In this document: positions 7,683-14,585 of the stretch, piece after piece
Numbering within the stretch: the stretch's first letter is position 1
Layout: each line of letters starts with the position of its first letter
DNA from: an uncultured Collinsella sp.
Lineage (GTDB): Bacteria > Actinomycetota > Coriobacteriia > Coriobacteriales > Coriobacteriaceae
Length of the DNA stretch: 20,126 nt
NCBI GenBank assembly: GCA_900544645.1
Contig: UQWG01000034.1
Span: forward strand, 1 to 20,126
Reading direction: 5' to 3'
The notes under the pieces: model-generated
The model's input: only the letters and a program-made list of their open reading frames with translations
What the model was told of the DNA's origin: nothing
Database searches by the model: none
Translations under genes and position numbers: made by a program

Positions 7683-7720
7683 CGGGTTAGCACATACAGC
7701 TAGCCCGTACGATAACGGGC
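7683..7720 (+). promoter_or_regulatory. Mutually exclusive leader hairpins
   Basis: Hairpin A pairs CGGGTTAGC (7683-7691) with GCTAGCCCG (7699-7707), with one T-G wobble and a 7-nt loop. Hairpin B pairs GCCCGT (7703-7708) with ACGGGC (7715-7720). They share 7703-7707, so only one can form at a time. A ribosome at the leader-peptide stop would cover hairpin A and favour B. I could not find a clear sequence pairing with the 5' arm of the downstream terminator, so a classical antiterminator is not shown. Confidence 0.5.
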
Positions 7721-7731
7721 GGCTGATGAAG

Positions 7732-7770
7732 ATGAGGGCCGTCGAGCGCAACCGACGGCCCTCATTTTTT
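7732..7770 (+). terminator. Strong terminator in the cstA leader (attenuator)
   Basis: A perfect 13-bp stem (7732-7744 with 7753-7765), an 8-nt loop and a T run at 7765-7770. It ends 35 nt before the cstA ATG and well downstream of the only good promoter, so it should cut off cstA transcription unless relieved. That position argues for attenuation rather than termination of an upstream gene. Confidence 0.88.
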
Positions 7771-7805
7771 ATGTCTAGGAAGTTCTTTTTAGAGGAGGAA
7801 ATGTA

Positions 7806-9695
7806 ATGAACGGAGTTTTGCTCATGGTTGTGGCCGCGGCGGTGCTCGCCTGCGGCTATCTGGGCTACGGCCGATGGCTGGCCAACAAGTGGGGCGTTGA
7901 CAAAGAGGCCCTCACGCCGGCCAAGCGCATGAAGGACGGCAAGAGCTTCTCGCCCGTCTCCGCCTTCACCGCGTTCTCGCACCAGTTCAGCTCGATCTGC
8001 GGTGCTGGCCCTGTCACGGGTACGATCGTCGCCATGGCCTTTGGCTGGCTGCCCGTCGTGCTCTGGGTCCTCGTCGGCGGCATCTTCTTTGGTGCCGTCC
8101 ACGACTTTGGTGCCCTGTACGCTTCGATGAAGAACAACGGCAAGTCGCTCGCTCAGCTCATCGAGAAGTACATCGGCAAGACCGGCCGTCGCCTGTTCCT
8201 GCTGTTCTGCTGGCTGTTCTGCATCATCGTCATCGCCGCTTTCACCGACATGGTCTGCAAGACGTTCATGTTCACCCCGGCCGTTGACGCTTCTGGTGCT
8301 GCTACCGGTGCCATCGACTTCACCAAGTCCTATGCCGCCGGCTGCGCTGGTACCATCTCCATCCTGTTCACCTTCGTCGCTATCGCCTTTGGTTGGGCCC
8401 AGAAGAAGTTCAACCTCACCGGCGCTGCCGAGTTCGTCACCGGCGTTGTCCTCATGGTTCTCATGTTCGCCGTCGGTATGCAGTTCCCGGTCTACCTGGA
8501 TAAGTTCCAGTGGTTCGCCGTCGTCATGGTCTACCTGGTCTTCGCTGGCGCTATGCCCATCCAGATGCTCAAGACCCCGCGTGACTACCTCACTTCCATC
8601 ATGATGATCGTCATGATCGTCTGCGCTGTCCTCGGCATCGTCGTCCTGGGCGTCAACGGTCAGGCCACTATCACCGCTCCGGTCTTCACCGGCTTCTCCA
8701 CTGCCTCCGGCATGATGTTCCCGGTCCTGTTCGTCTCCGTCGCTTGCGGTGCTCTCTCCGGTTTCCACAGCCTCGTTTCTTCCGGCACCTCTTCTAAGCA
8801 GGTCGAGAAGGAGCAGGACGCCGTCAAGGTCGGTTACGGCGCCATGATCGTCGAGTCCTTCGTCGGCATCCTTGCCATCATCGTCGCCGGCATCATGTTC
8901 TCCGACATGAATACCGCCGGTACCGGCGCCCTCAACGCCGGTGTCGCTTCCACCCCGTTCCAGATCTTCGCCGCTGGCATCTCCCGCGGTATGCAGGCCT
9001 TCGGTGTTGACGGCACGCTCGCTACCGTCTTTATGACCATGAACGTCTCCGCTCTGGCCCTGACCTCGCTCGACGCCGTCGCCCGCATCGCCCGCACTTC
9101 GTTCTCCGAGTTCTTTGCCCAGACCAACGATGCCCTGGCCATCGAGTCCAAGGCCGGCTACATGAAGGTCCTCGGCAACCCCTGGTTCGCCACGGTCGTT
9201 ACCCTGCTTCCCGGTCTCGCCCTCGCTTTTGGTGGCTATGCCAACATCTGGCCGCTCTTTGGTGCTTCCAACCAGCTGCTCGGCGGCATGACCATGATCA
9301 CCCTCGCCGTGTTCTGCAAGTGTACCGGCCGCAAGGGCTGGATGCTCTACGTGCCCGTCGTCTTCCTGCTCTGCTGCACCTTCACCTCGCTGGTCCAGAG
9401 CGCCATGGGCTGCATGGCCGCTGTCCAGGCTTACGGCTTCTTCGGCACCATCCCGGCTACCGCCACCACGGCCGCCGTCTCCGTCGCCGCCACCAAGGGC
9501 CTGCAGCTTGTCTTCGCCGTCCTGCTGATGGTCCTGGGCCTCATCGTCGCCGTCAACTGCCTCAAGGAGCTCTTCGGCAAGGAGGCCGGTTCCATGCCCG
9601 ACGAGGAGCCCGAGTGGTCCGAGATGGGCAAGGCCGAGTACGGCCGCGCCGCTGCCGCTGAGGCTCCTGCCGACGCCGAGGCCGCCAAGGCTTAG
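7806..9695 (+). CDS. cstA: CstA-family carbon starvation / pyruvate transporter
   Basis: Multi-pass inner membrane protein of 629 aa. The N-terminal CstA signature is clear: GYLGYGRWLANKWGVD, then FSHQFSSICGAGPVTG, then GAVHDFGALYASMKNNGKSL. Many hydrophobic helices follow, and the tail after about 590 is charged and Ala/Glu-rich, probably cytoplasmic. E. coli CstA and BtsT import pyruvate, and CstA has also been linked to peptide uptake; the substrate here is not proven. AGAGGAGG (7791-7798) precedes the ATG. Codon use is markedly biased to C-ending codons (GTC, ATC, CTC) compared with the neighbouring operon, suggesting high expression. Monocistronic: leader attenuator before it and terminator after it. 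Confidence 0.92.
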   Translation: MNGVLLMVVAAAVLACGYLGYGRWLANKWGVDKEALTPAKRMKDGKSFSPVSAFTAFSHQFSSICGAGPVTGTIVAMAFGWLPVVLWVLVGGIFFGAVHDFGALYASMKNNGKSLAQLIEKYIGKTGRRLFLLFCWLFCIIVIAAFTDMVCKTFMFTPAVDASGAATGAIDFTKSYAAGCAGTISILFTFVAIAFGWAQKKFNLTGAAEFVTGVVLMVLMFAVGMQFPVYLDKFQWFAVVMVYLVFAGAMPIQMLKTPRDYLTSIMMIVMIVCAVLGIVVLGVNGQATITAPVFTGFSTASGMMFPVLFVSVACGALSGFHSLVSSGTSSKQVEKEQDAVKVGYGAMIVESFVGILAIIVAGIMFSDMNTAGTGALNAGVASTPFQIFAAGISRGMQAFGVDGTLATVFMTMNVSALALTSLDAVARIARTSFSEFFAQTNDALAIESKAGYMKVLGNPWFATVVTLLPGLALAFGGYANIWPLFGASNQLLGGMTMITLAVFCKCTGRKGWMLYVPVVFLLCCTFTSLVQSAMGCMAAVQAYGFFGTIPATATTAAVSVAATKGLQLVFAVLLMVLGLIVAVNCLKELFGKEAGSMPDEEPEWSEMGKAEYGRAAAAEAPADAEAAKA

Positions 9696-9737
9696 TCGAC
9701 CTGACGAGTTGAACGTCACATCTATATGACTCGGAAA

Positions 9738-9774
9738 GACCGGGTCCGCGACTTCGCGGGCTCGGTCCTTTTTT
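9738..9774 (+). terminator. Terminator of cstA
   Basis: A 13-bp stem (9738-9750 with 9755-9767) with two G-T pairs and loop ACTT, followed by T9769-9774. It lies 42 nt after the cstA stop. Confidence 0.9.
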
Positions 9775-9837
9775 CATGCAAAAGCTGGTGACGCTCGAGT
9801 GTTCTCGCAGATGTTTTGCGTGGATAAGGGCGTGCGT

Positions 9838-9863
9838 TGTACCATATAGACGTATATGGTACA
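9838..9863 (+). promoter_or_regulatory. 26-bp palindrome before the JetD-like gene
   Basis: Perfect 11-bp arms TGTACCATATA (9838-9848) and TATATGGTACA (9853-9863) flank GACG. It ends 15 nt before the proposed start codon and overlaps the most likely promoter region (for example TTGTAC 9837-9842 with TACATA 9860-9865, 17 nt apart). It looks like an operator for a dimeric repressor. The helix-turn-helix-like N-terminus of the downstream protein makes autoregulation possible, but this is inference. Confidence 0.6.
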
Positions 9864-9878
9864 TATGAAAGGGGCCCC

Positions 9879-12053
9879 GTGGCCAAGACGGTATATTCCG
9901 ATAACCAAAATAATGTCGATGCCCTGGCTGAACGTCTGAGCAGCCAGACGTCGCTTTCTGCCGAGCGTGCCAAGCTGGTTGCCTACGACCTGCTCTGCCG
10001 CAAGGCGCTCAAGATTAAGTCGAGTGCGCTGGCGCAGATTTTCCGCTCCGTCGATAAGGAATGTGACACCAAGGCGATGCGCGATGAGCTTATCGCGGCA
10101 AAAATCGTGACAAAGATCGAGGGTAGCGGCATTAACGGGCGCCCGGCGTTCTATACCATCAATGCCGAGATCAGCGATGTCCAGGAACAACCTACCGAGT
10201 CCGTCGAAGACTTTGTCGTCGAGGATTCTGCTGACGTGCCTGCTGTGGAAGAAGTTGCTCCGCGCGAGCATGTCGATACCGATGAGTTGCTCGATGAGAA
10301 CGTCGTGCGTGCCTTTACGGCCAAGGCAGGACGCGGCGGTTTTGGCGGAGGTGGCAAGCGCGATGCGCAGCGCCGCGCCCAGCAGGAGCGCTTCCGTCGC
10401 GCCGTTGCTCGAAAGGGCGAGACGGATGCCGAGGCTGTTGAGACCGAGGTTGCTGCCGAGTCGCAGAAGCCCACGAAGGAGCAAAAGCCCGTGGAGGCCC
10501 AAGAGCCCAAGCGCCGTCGCGGTGCTCACTTTAAGGCTGCACAGCAGGATGCCGCGCGTGAGGTCGAAGAGTCTTCTGAGGTTGCAGACGATGTTGAGGA
10601 GTCTGCCAAGAAAGCTCCGGGTTCGTGTCGTCCCGGCCGCGGTTTTGCGGGACGCGCGTATCCCGTAAAGCGTCAGGAGAAGGGCGAGTCGGTTTCGACC
10701 ACCCAGGACGAGAAGGCCGTTGAGCCGGCGGCTCGCGAGCAAAAGCCTGTTGAGCCGCAGCTTGAGGTTGATGCCGAGGCCAAGGGTCAGCAGCCTACTG
10801 ATGAGCAGACGGAGCGGGGCGCGTCGAGCAAGCCTCGCCGCCGTCGCCATCGTGGGGGCCGCAGTTCCCATGCCGAGACTGCAACCGAGAAGACCACGCC
10901 GCAGAACGAGGATGCGAAGGCCGAGGTTTCTTCGGGGCAGCCTAAGCGCCAGCCGGCGAAGGAGAGCAAGTTCGATCGTCCGCAGAAGCAGGCGTCTATG
11001 CCGAAGCACGAGCGCAATTCCCAAGGCGATTCTAAGCGCAAGTCTCAGAAGAAGCCGGAGTCTGCCGCAGCAGATACTGCTGCCCAGCAGCCCAAGTCGT
11101 CCGTCCACGGCGAGGTCTCGGCGTTTGCCCTTGCCCGCGTTTTAGGCAGGCAGCTGCTCAAGGTTGTCCCTACGCCTACGGCGCTCTCTAAGATCAAGGA
11201 GCAGCAGACACAGATCGTAAAGGTCGAGGGCAAGGACGGCAAAAAGGCTCCGCAGCGCACTCAGCACAACGAGATGTCCAACCGCAAGATTGCCGAGGAA
11301 ATCGCAATCATCCAGGCCTGGATCGAGCAGAACCGAGGCGCCGATACGCCGGTTGCCTCGCGCCGCCAGCGTGCCTACCAGATCTTTAACGACGAGAAGG
11401 CTTTTGACGGCAAGCACGGTGAGCGCCTGATCAGGCGTATGACCGAAAAGGGCATCAGCATGCAGGCGATCAAGGTCGCGCCCAATCGCCCCGTGCACTT
11501 TACGGGTTTCTTTACGCTGGGCGCCGACAAGCCGTTCATTATGGTCGAGAACCTGGACACCTACGACGAGATCGTCAAGCTGCTGCGTGGCCGCAAGCAC
11601 GCCAAGCTCTTTGGCATCAAGGTGGGCGGCGTGATTTTTGGCGGCGGATGCAAGGCGAGCGTCTCGCATGCCCTGGACGATTATCTGGCCGAGATTGGCT
11701 ATCGCTTTAACTACGTCTACTACGTGGGCGATATCGATCGCGAGGGTGCGCGCATCGTCGAGCAGGCTCGCAATGCCAATGTGGTTGAGATTCGTCTGCA
11801 TGCCGGCATGTACCGCGCCATGCTCGCCGAGCATAAGCGTCGCGTGAAGGCCGGCGGAGAGTGCGAGCCCGCGGCTGCCAACCAGGGCGTGCCGCAGAAC
11901 CTGGCGGCGACGATCAAGGATCTGCCCATGGTTACGCGCGTGCAGTTCCGCAATGTGCTGCGCGAGGGCGGGCGCATTCCGCAGGAGATTCTGATGACCG
12001 CCGACTATCGGGATGGCGACTCGGGAAGCTTCGACCGCATGCTGAACAACTAG
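9879..12053 (+). CDS. JetD-like Toprim (DUF2220-type) protein with HTH-like N-terminus
   Basis: About 724 residues in three parts. Residues 1-95 look like a winged helix-turn-helix region. Residues about 100-425 are a low-complexity linker rich in Glu, Lys, Arg, Gln and Pro. Residues about 460-724 resemble the C-terminal domain of Wadjet JetD: RRQRAYQIFNDEKAFD, FIMVENLDTYDEIV, GVIFGGG, then YYVGDIDREGARI. E557 with D618 and D620 form the expected Toprim Glu plus DxD metal site. JetD is the nuclease of Wadjet SMC-like complexes that cut plasmid DNA; no jetA, jetB or jetC lies nearby, so its job is unknown. The GTG start is chosen because AAAGGGG (9868-9874) lies 4 nt upstream; a TTG at 9837 would lie inside the palindrome. 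A hairpin element begins 8 nt after the stop. Confidence 0.7.
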   Translation: MAKTVYSDNQNNVDALAERLSSQTSLSAERAKLVAYDLLCRKALKIKSSALAQIFRSVDKECDTKAMRDELIAAKIVTKIEGSGINGRPAFYTINAEISDVQEQPTESVEDFVVEDSADVPAVEEVAPREHVDTDELLDENVVRAFTAKAGRGGFGGGGKRDAQRRAQQERFRRAVARKGETDAEAVETEVAAESQKPTKEQKPVEAQEPKRRRGAHFKAAQQDAAREVEESSEVADDVEESAKKAPGSCRPGRGFAGRAYPVKRQEKGESVSTTQDEKAVEPAAREQKPVEPQLEVDAEAKGQQPTDEQTERGASSKPRRRRHRGGRSSHAETATEKTTPQNEDAKAEVSSGQPKRQPAKESKFDRPQKQASMPKHERNSQGDSKRKSQKKPESAAADTAAQQPKSSVHGEVSAFALARVLGRQLLKVVPTPTALSKIKEQQTQIVKVEGKDGKKAPQRTQHNEMSNRKIAEEIAIIQAWIEQNRGADTPVASRRQRAYQIFNDEKAFDGKHGERLIRRMTEKGISMQAIKVAPNRPVHFTGFFTLGADKPFIMVENLDTYDEIVKLLRGRKHAKLFGIKVGGVIFGGGCKASVSHALDDYLAEIGYRFNYVYYVGDIDREGARIVEQARNANVVEIRLHAGMYRAMLAEHKRRVKAGGECEPAAANQGVPQNLAATIKDLPMVTRVQFRNVLREGGRIPQEILMTADYRDGDSGSFDRMLNN

Positions 12054-12061
12054 ATTCCGCC

Positions 12062-12198
12062 GGCCCCGGGAGAGCGGGGACACCGGCTTAGGTTTCCTGC
12101 TCTACAGTCCTGCTCACGACGGAGGCCACATTAAGTGGCCTCCTGTTCGTGCGGAACTCGCGATAAACCTAAGCCGGTGTCCCCGCTCTCCCGGGGCC
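12062..12198 (+). repeat. Variable-arm hairpin element, copy 3
   Basis: Arms 12062-12095 and 12165-12198 are perfectly complementary over 34 bp around a 69-nt core (12096-12164). Relative to copy 1 the core differs at six positions. One A/G plus T/C pair is compensatory in the inner hairpin (GGAGGCCAC-ATTAA-GTGGCCTCC). The other four change a flanking 5-bp helix from CGCAA/TTGCG to CACGA/TCGTG with a shifted register. The outer core segments are identical. It begins 8 nt after the stop of the JetD-like gene on the same strand. No T run follows, so it is not a standard terminator. Confidence 0.93.
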
Positions 12199-12317
12199 TG
12201 TGGTTACTTGGTTGTTGCATGCGGCTCGCTTTTCGGAACAGGGCTGATAATTCTAGATGCAAGGCGCTCTTGGTCGTTATGGGCCTGGGGCGTCTGTCTT
12301 ATATAGGTAGATTCCTT

Positions 12318-12342
12318 GCGGGTTCGAATCCCTCCGCTTGCT
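12318..12342 (+). pseudogene. tRNA 3'-end-like fragment facing tRNA-Gln
   Basis: The T arm GCGGG-TTCGAAT-CCCTC (12318-12334) is followed by CGCTTGC (12335-12341), which looks like the 3' strand of an acceptor stem. A partly matching GCAAG occurs at 12259-12263, at type II tRNA distance, but I could not fold convincing D and anticodon arms. CCA is not encoded. GGGTTCGAATCCCTCCG (12320-12336) is an exact inverted copy of the same part of tRNA-Gln. It may be a tRNA remnant, an old attachment site, or a divergent tRNA I failed to fold. The stretch 12199-12317 before it shows no gene. Confidence 0.35.
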
Positions 12343-12344
12343 CA

Positions 12345-12392
12345 CAAGAAAAGCCTCCCGATCGGCTATGCGTTCGAGAGGCTTGTTTCTTT
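12345..12392 (-). terminator. Terminator hairpin after tRNA-Gln, possibly bidirectional
   Basis: AAGCCTC (12351-12357) pairs with GAGGCTT (12378-12384) around a 20-nt loop. On the minus strand it is followed by TTCTTGTG, and on the plus strand by GTTTCTTT. It lies directly downstream of tRNA-Gln, and also downstream of the tRNA-like fragment on the other strand. Confidence 0.65.
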
Positions 12393-12466
12393 GGCTGGGA
12401 CGGAGGGATTCGAACCCCCAACAGCCGGCACCAAAAACCGGAGTTCTACCGTTGAACTACGTCCCA
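12392..12466 (-). tRNA. tRNA-Gln (anticodon UUG)
   Basis: Read on the minus strand, the acceptor stem TGGGACG/CGTCCCA, D stem GTTC/GAAC, anticodon stem CCGGT/GCCGG with loop TTTTGGT (anticodon TTG), and T arm GGGGG-TTCGAAT-CCCTC all fold. The discriminator is G and a CCA end is encoded at 12392-12394. It lies 38 nt downstream of the stop codon of the peptidoglycan-binding gene on the same strand and may share its transcript. Confidence 0.95.
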
Positions 12467-12504
12467 ATGTGTGGTGTTGCCCAAAAGCAACTCGTTTAGT
12501 TTAC

Positions 12505-13410
12505 CTAATCTGCGAGGGCATCGCAAACGCCATCGAGCAGGCGTACGGCGAGTGTCTGCGCGTCGCTGGCCGTGAAGGTGCCGTTGTAGCGCGTCATGCC
12601 CGTGAGCTCAATGCGAATGCGAGCCGGCTTCTGCTGCGCGGCGACATTGGCAGTGCGGATGCGCTGGGCCAGGTTGTGGCACTCGGCGAGGGCAATCGTG
12701 GCGCGCGGTGCGGCGTCGGCGGGCAGCTCGTCGCTTGCAATCTCGAGCACCAGGTCAACGTCGGTTGGGACCTCGGAGTCGCAGAGCATCATGCCGCTGT
12801 TGTCGGTCGTTGCCGTGGCGATATTCCACATGCGCGACGCAACACTGCGTGCGATGGGGTCCTCGCCGATAACGGCAATCTGGAAGCGCTCGAGCACGTT
12901 GGCGGCGCGAGCAAAACCGATGCGGGACTCGGCTTCGGTGACCGAGGGCTTGCCCTCCCACACATGGTGCAGGCGGTTGATGTAGGCGTAGGTGTCCTGG
13001 AAGGCCATGCCGTCGGCAAACAGGCCGACATTTTCCTGGAACTGCTGCAGGGCGGCCTCGGTATGCGGACCAAAGTAGCCGTCGTCTTCGCCACAGGCAA
13101 AGCCCAAAACGTTGAGAGCGCGCTGCAGGGCCTGCACATCGGCGCCATGGAAATTGGGCATGCGCAGATAGAGAGTGCGGTCGCCCAGCTTATACGAAGC
13201 GTCTACAAGGGCGCTCCAGCAGGGGATATCGACGGCATGACCGGCAGCAAGGCCGCTGTCGAGCCTGAAGGTGCTGACGGCCTGCTCAGTGGTGGCTCCA
13301 AAGTACTTGTCGGTGACTTCGGCGGCATCAATCGTGTAGCCGAGCTGCAGGAGACGAGACTGCACGTCCTCGACGGCTGCTCCTTGCATGCCCGTTGTAA
13401 TAGGTTCCAT
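12505..13410 (-). CDS. Peptidoglycan-binding-repeat protein with possible degenerate amidase domain
   Basis: 301 aa with two PG_binding_1-like repeats: residues about 4-68 (VQSRLLQLGYTID, then KYFGATTEQAVSTFR) and about 80-145 (VQALQRALNVLGF, then DGYFGPHTEAALQQFQ). These bind peptide stems or glycan in cell-wall proteins. Residues about 165-301 (VDLVLEIASDE, then ARIRIELTGM and ending LLDGVCDAL) weakly recall the Amidase_3 fold of N-acetylmuramoyl-L-alanine amidases, but the zinc ligands are not recognisable. There is no signal peptide or membrane helix at the N-terminus, which is strange for a wall-binding protein. GAAAGGGG 6 nt before the ATG supports this start. The function is unknown. 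Confidence 0.75.
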   Translation of the reverse strand: MEPITTGMQGAAVEDVQSRLLQLGYTIDAAEVTDKYFGATTEQAVSTFRLDSGLAAGHAVDIPCWSALVDASYKLGDRTLYLRMPNFHGADVQALQRALNVLGFACGEDDGYFGPHTEAALQQFQENVGLFADGMAFQDTYAYINRLHHVWEGKPSVTEAESRIGFARAANVLERFQIAVIGEDPIARSVASRMWNIATATTDNSGMMLCDSEVPTDVDLVLEIASDELPADAAPRATIALAECHNLAQRIRTANVAAQQKPARIRIELTGMTRYNGTFTASDAQTLAVRLLDGVCDALAD

Positions 13411-13548
13411 GAACGAACCCCTTTCGGCGTACCATTCGTACTATTTGAGCGTCTGTCGGATAGACAACGCAAAGGGATGCATAAACATGCACTCAACAGT
13501 GTAGCAAGTTGTGCCTAAATACGCTGCTGACAGGTTTTATAACCCCCG

Positions 13549-14574
13549 TTAGTTAAGGCGCTCCACAAAGAAATCTGCCATGGAGAGGAACAGCTCGCGT
13601 GCGTGCGGATCAAGCTCAACGTTCTCGATGGCCGCTTTGGCCTTAGCGGTCAGGTCGAGCGCGTAAGTGTGGGCGTAATCGATAGAGCCGGTCTCCTGGA
13701 AGATCTCCACGGCGCGTGCGAGCTGCGCGGGATCATCGGTGCCCGAGGAAAGAATCGCCTCGACCTCGTCGTGGTGGCGCTTATCAGAGAGGGCGTGTAC
13801 GGCGACAAGCGTGCGCTTGCCCTCGGTGATGTCGGTGCGGAAGTCCTTGTTGGCGGCTTCCTTAGTGCCGACAAGGTTGAGCAGGTCGTCCTGAATCTGA
13901 AAGGCAAGGCCTGTGTGTAGGCCAAAGGCGCGCAGCGCTTCGATTTGCTCATCGCTGCCGCCGCCGATAATGGCTCCGGCGGCAAGCGGCGTGGCTCCGC
14001 TGTAAAACGCGGTCTTGTGCGTCGCCATGTCCAGGTAGTCATCAACCGAGATATCAAAGCGCCCGTCACGGACCCAACCCAGGTCGAGTGCTTGACCCTC
14101 AATGGTGCGGACGATCATCTCGGTAAGCTCGTGGAGCACGCGCAGCTTCACGTCGGACTCCAGCGTAGGGTCGTCGAGAACCGTCTTGGTGACCATGGTG
14201 AGCGCCAGGTCGCCACAATTGATGGCAAGGCCCGTGCCCTCGGTAAGGTGCATACAGGGCTTGCCTCGACGAAGCTGTCCGTTGTCGGCGATGTCGTCGT
14301 GGATCAGCGCGCCCGACTGGAAATGCTCGATAGCTGCCGCGGCGCTGCGGGCGCTCTCAAAGCTGCCGCCCACTGCGGTTGCGGCGAGCATGCAGATAAG
14401 CGGGCGGTGGCGCTTGCCGGCGTTGGCCGTAAAAGCCGAGAGCGGCGCGTACAGGTAGCGCTCGATATCGGCAGAGGTCGCCTGTCCGTCAAAGAATGTG
14501 GCCAGATAGTCGTTAATCTGGTCAAAGTGTTGGGCTAAAAAGCTGGTAAACGGACTGGACACGGGTTCTCGCAT
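13549..14574 (-). CDS. Polyprenyl diphosphate synthase
   Basis: Trans-prenyltransferase that extends allylic diphosphates with isopentenyl diphosphate, feeding quinone side chains or other isoprenoids; chain length cannot be read reliably. Motifs from the N-terminus are AGKRHRP, the first Asp-rich motif DDIAD with RRGKP after it, EGQALDL, and the second motif QDDLLN. The last has Asn where the common form is Asp. Length of 341 aa fits long-chain synthases. The start is uncertain: I use ATG 14574. ATG 14613 would add 13 residues but lies within a pair of inverted repeats, and neither has a strong ribosome site. The gene is downstream of the PTS gene on the same strand, separated by about 110 nt. 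Confidence 0.88.
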   Translation of the reverse strand: MREPVSSPFTSFLAQHFDQINDYLATFFDGQATSADIERYLYAPLSAFTANAGKRHRPLICMLAATAVGGSFESARSAAAAIEHFQSGALIHDDIADNGQLRRGKPCMHLTEGTGLAINCGDLALTMVTKTVLDDPTLESDVKLRVLHELTEMIVRTIEGQALDLGWVRDGRFDISVDDYLDMATHKTAFYSGATPLAAGAIIGGGSDEQIEALRAFGLHTGLAFQIQDDLLNLVGTKEAANKDFRTDITEGKRTLVAVHALSDKRHHDEVEAILSSGTDDPAQLARAVEIFQETGSIDYAHTYALDLTAKAKAAIENVELDPHARELFLSMADFFVERLN

Positions 14575-14585
14575 TCTTTCTGAGG

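Noticed and set aside
7647..9719. A 690-codon open frame on the minus strand opposite cstA
   Set aside because: It is rich in Gly, Asp, Glu and His with no domain, as expected from the antisense of a gene with strong C-ending codon bias. cstA has clear family motifs and a ribosome site.
7436..9795. TCATGCAAAA occurring both after copy 2 (near 7447) and after the cstA terminator (near 9775)
   Set aside because: A 10-mer match with poor similarity beyond it is weak evidence for a shared element.
7010..12198. A CRISPR array or retron
   Set aside because: Three copies are not regularly spaced, and there are no short direct repeats with spacers, no cas genes and no reverse transcriptase in the window.
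12495..12512. A sequence resembling the cstA promoter palindrome (TTAGGTAAACTAA on the minus strand)
   Set aside because: It lies at the stop codon of the peptidoglycan-binding gene without a visible promoter, and its arms are only 4-5 bp; probably chance.
12316..13518. A 400-codon plus-strand frame running through tRNA-Gln and the peptidoglycan-binding gene
   Set aside because: It crosses the tRNA gene antisense and has no domain; the minus-strand gene has repeats and a ribosome site.
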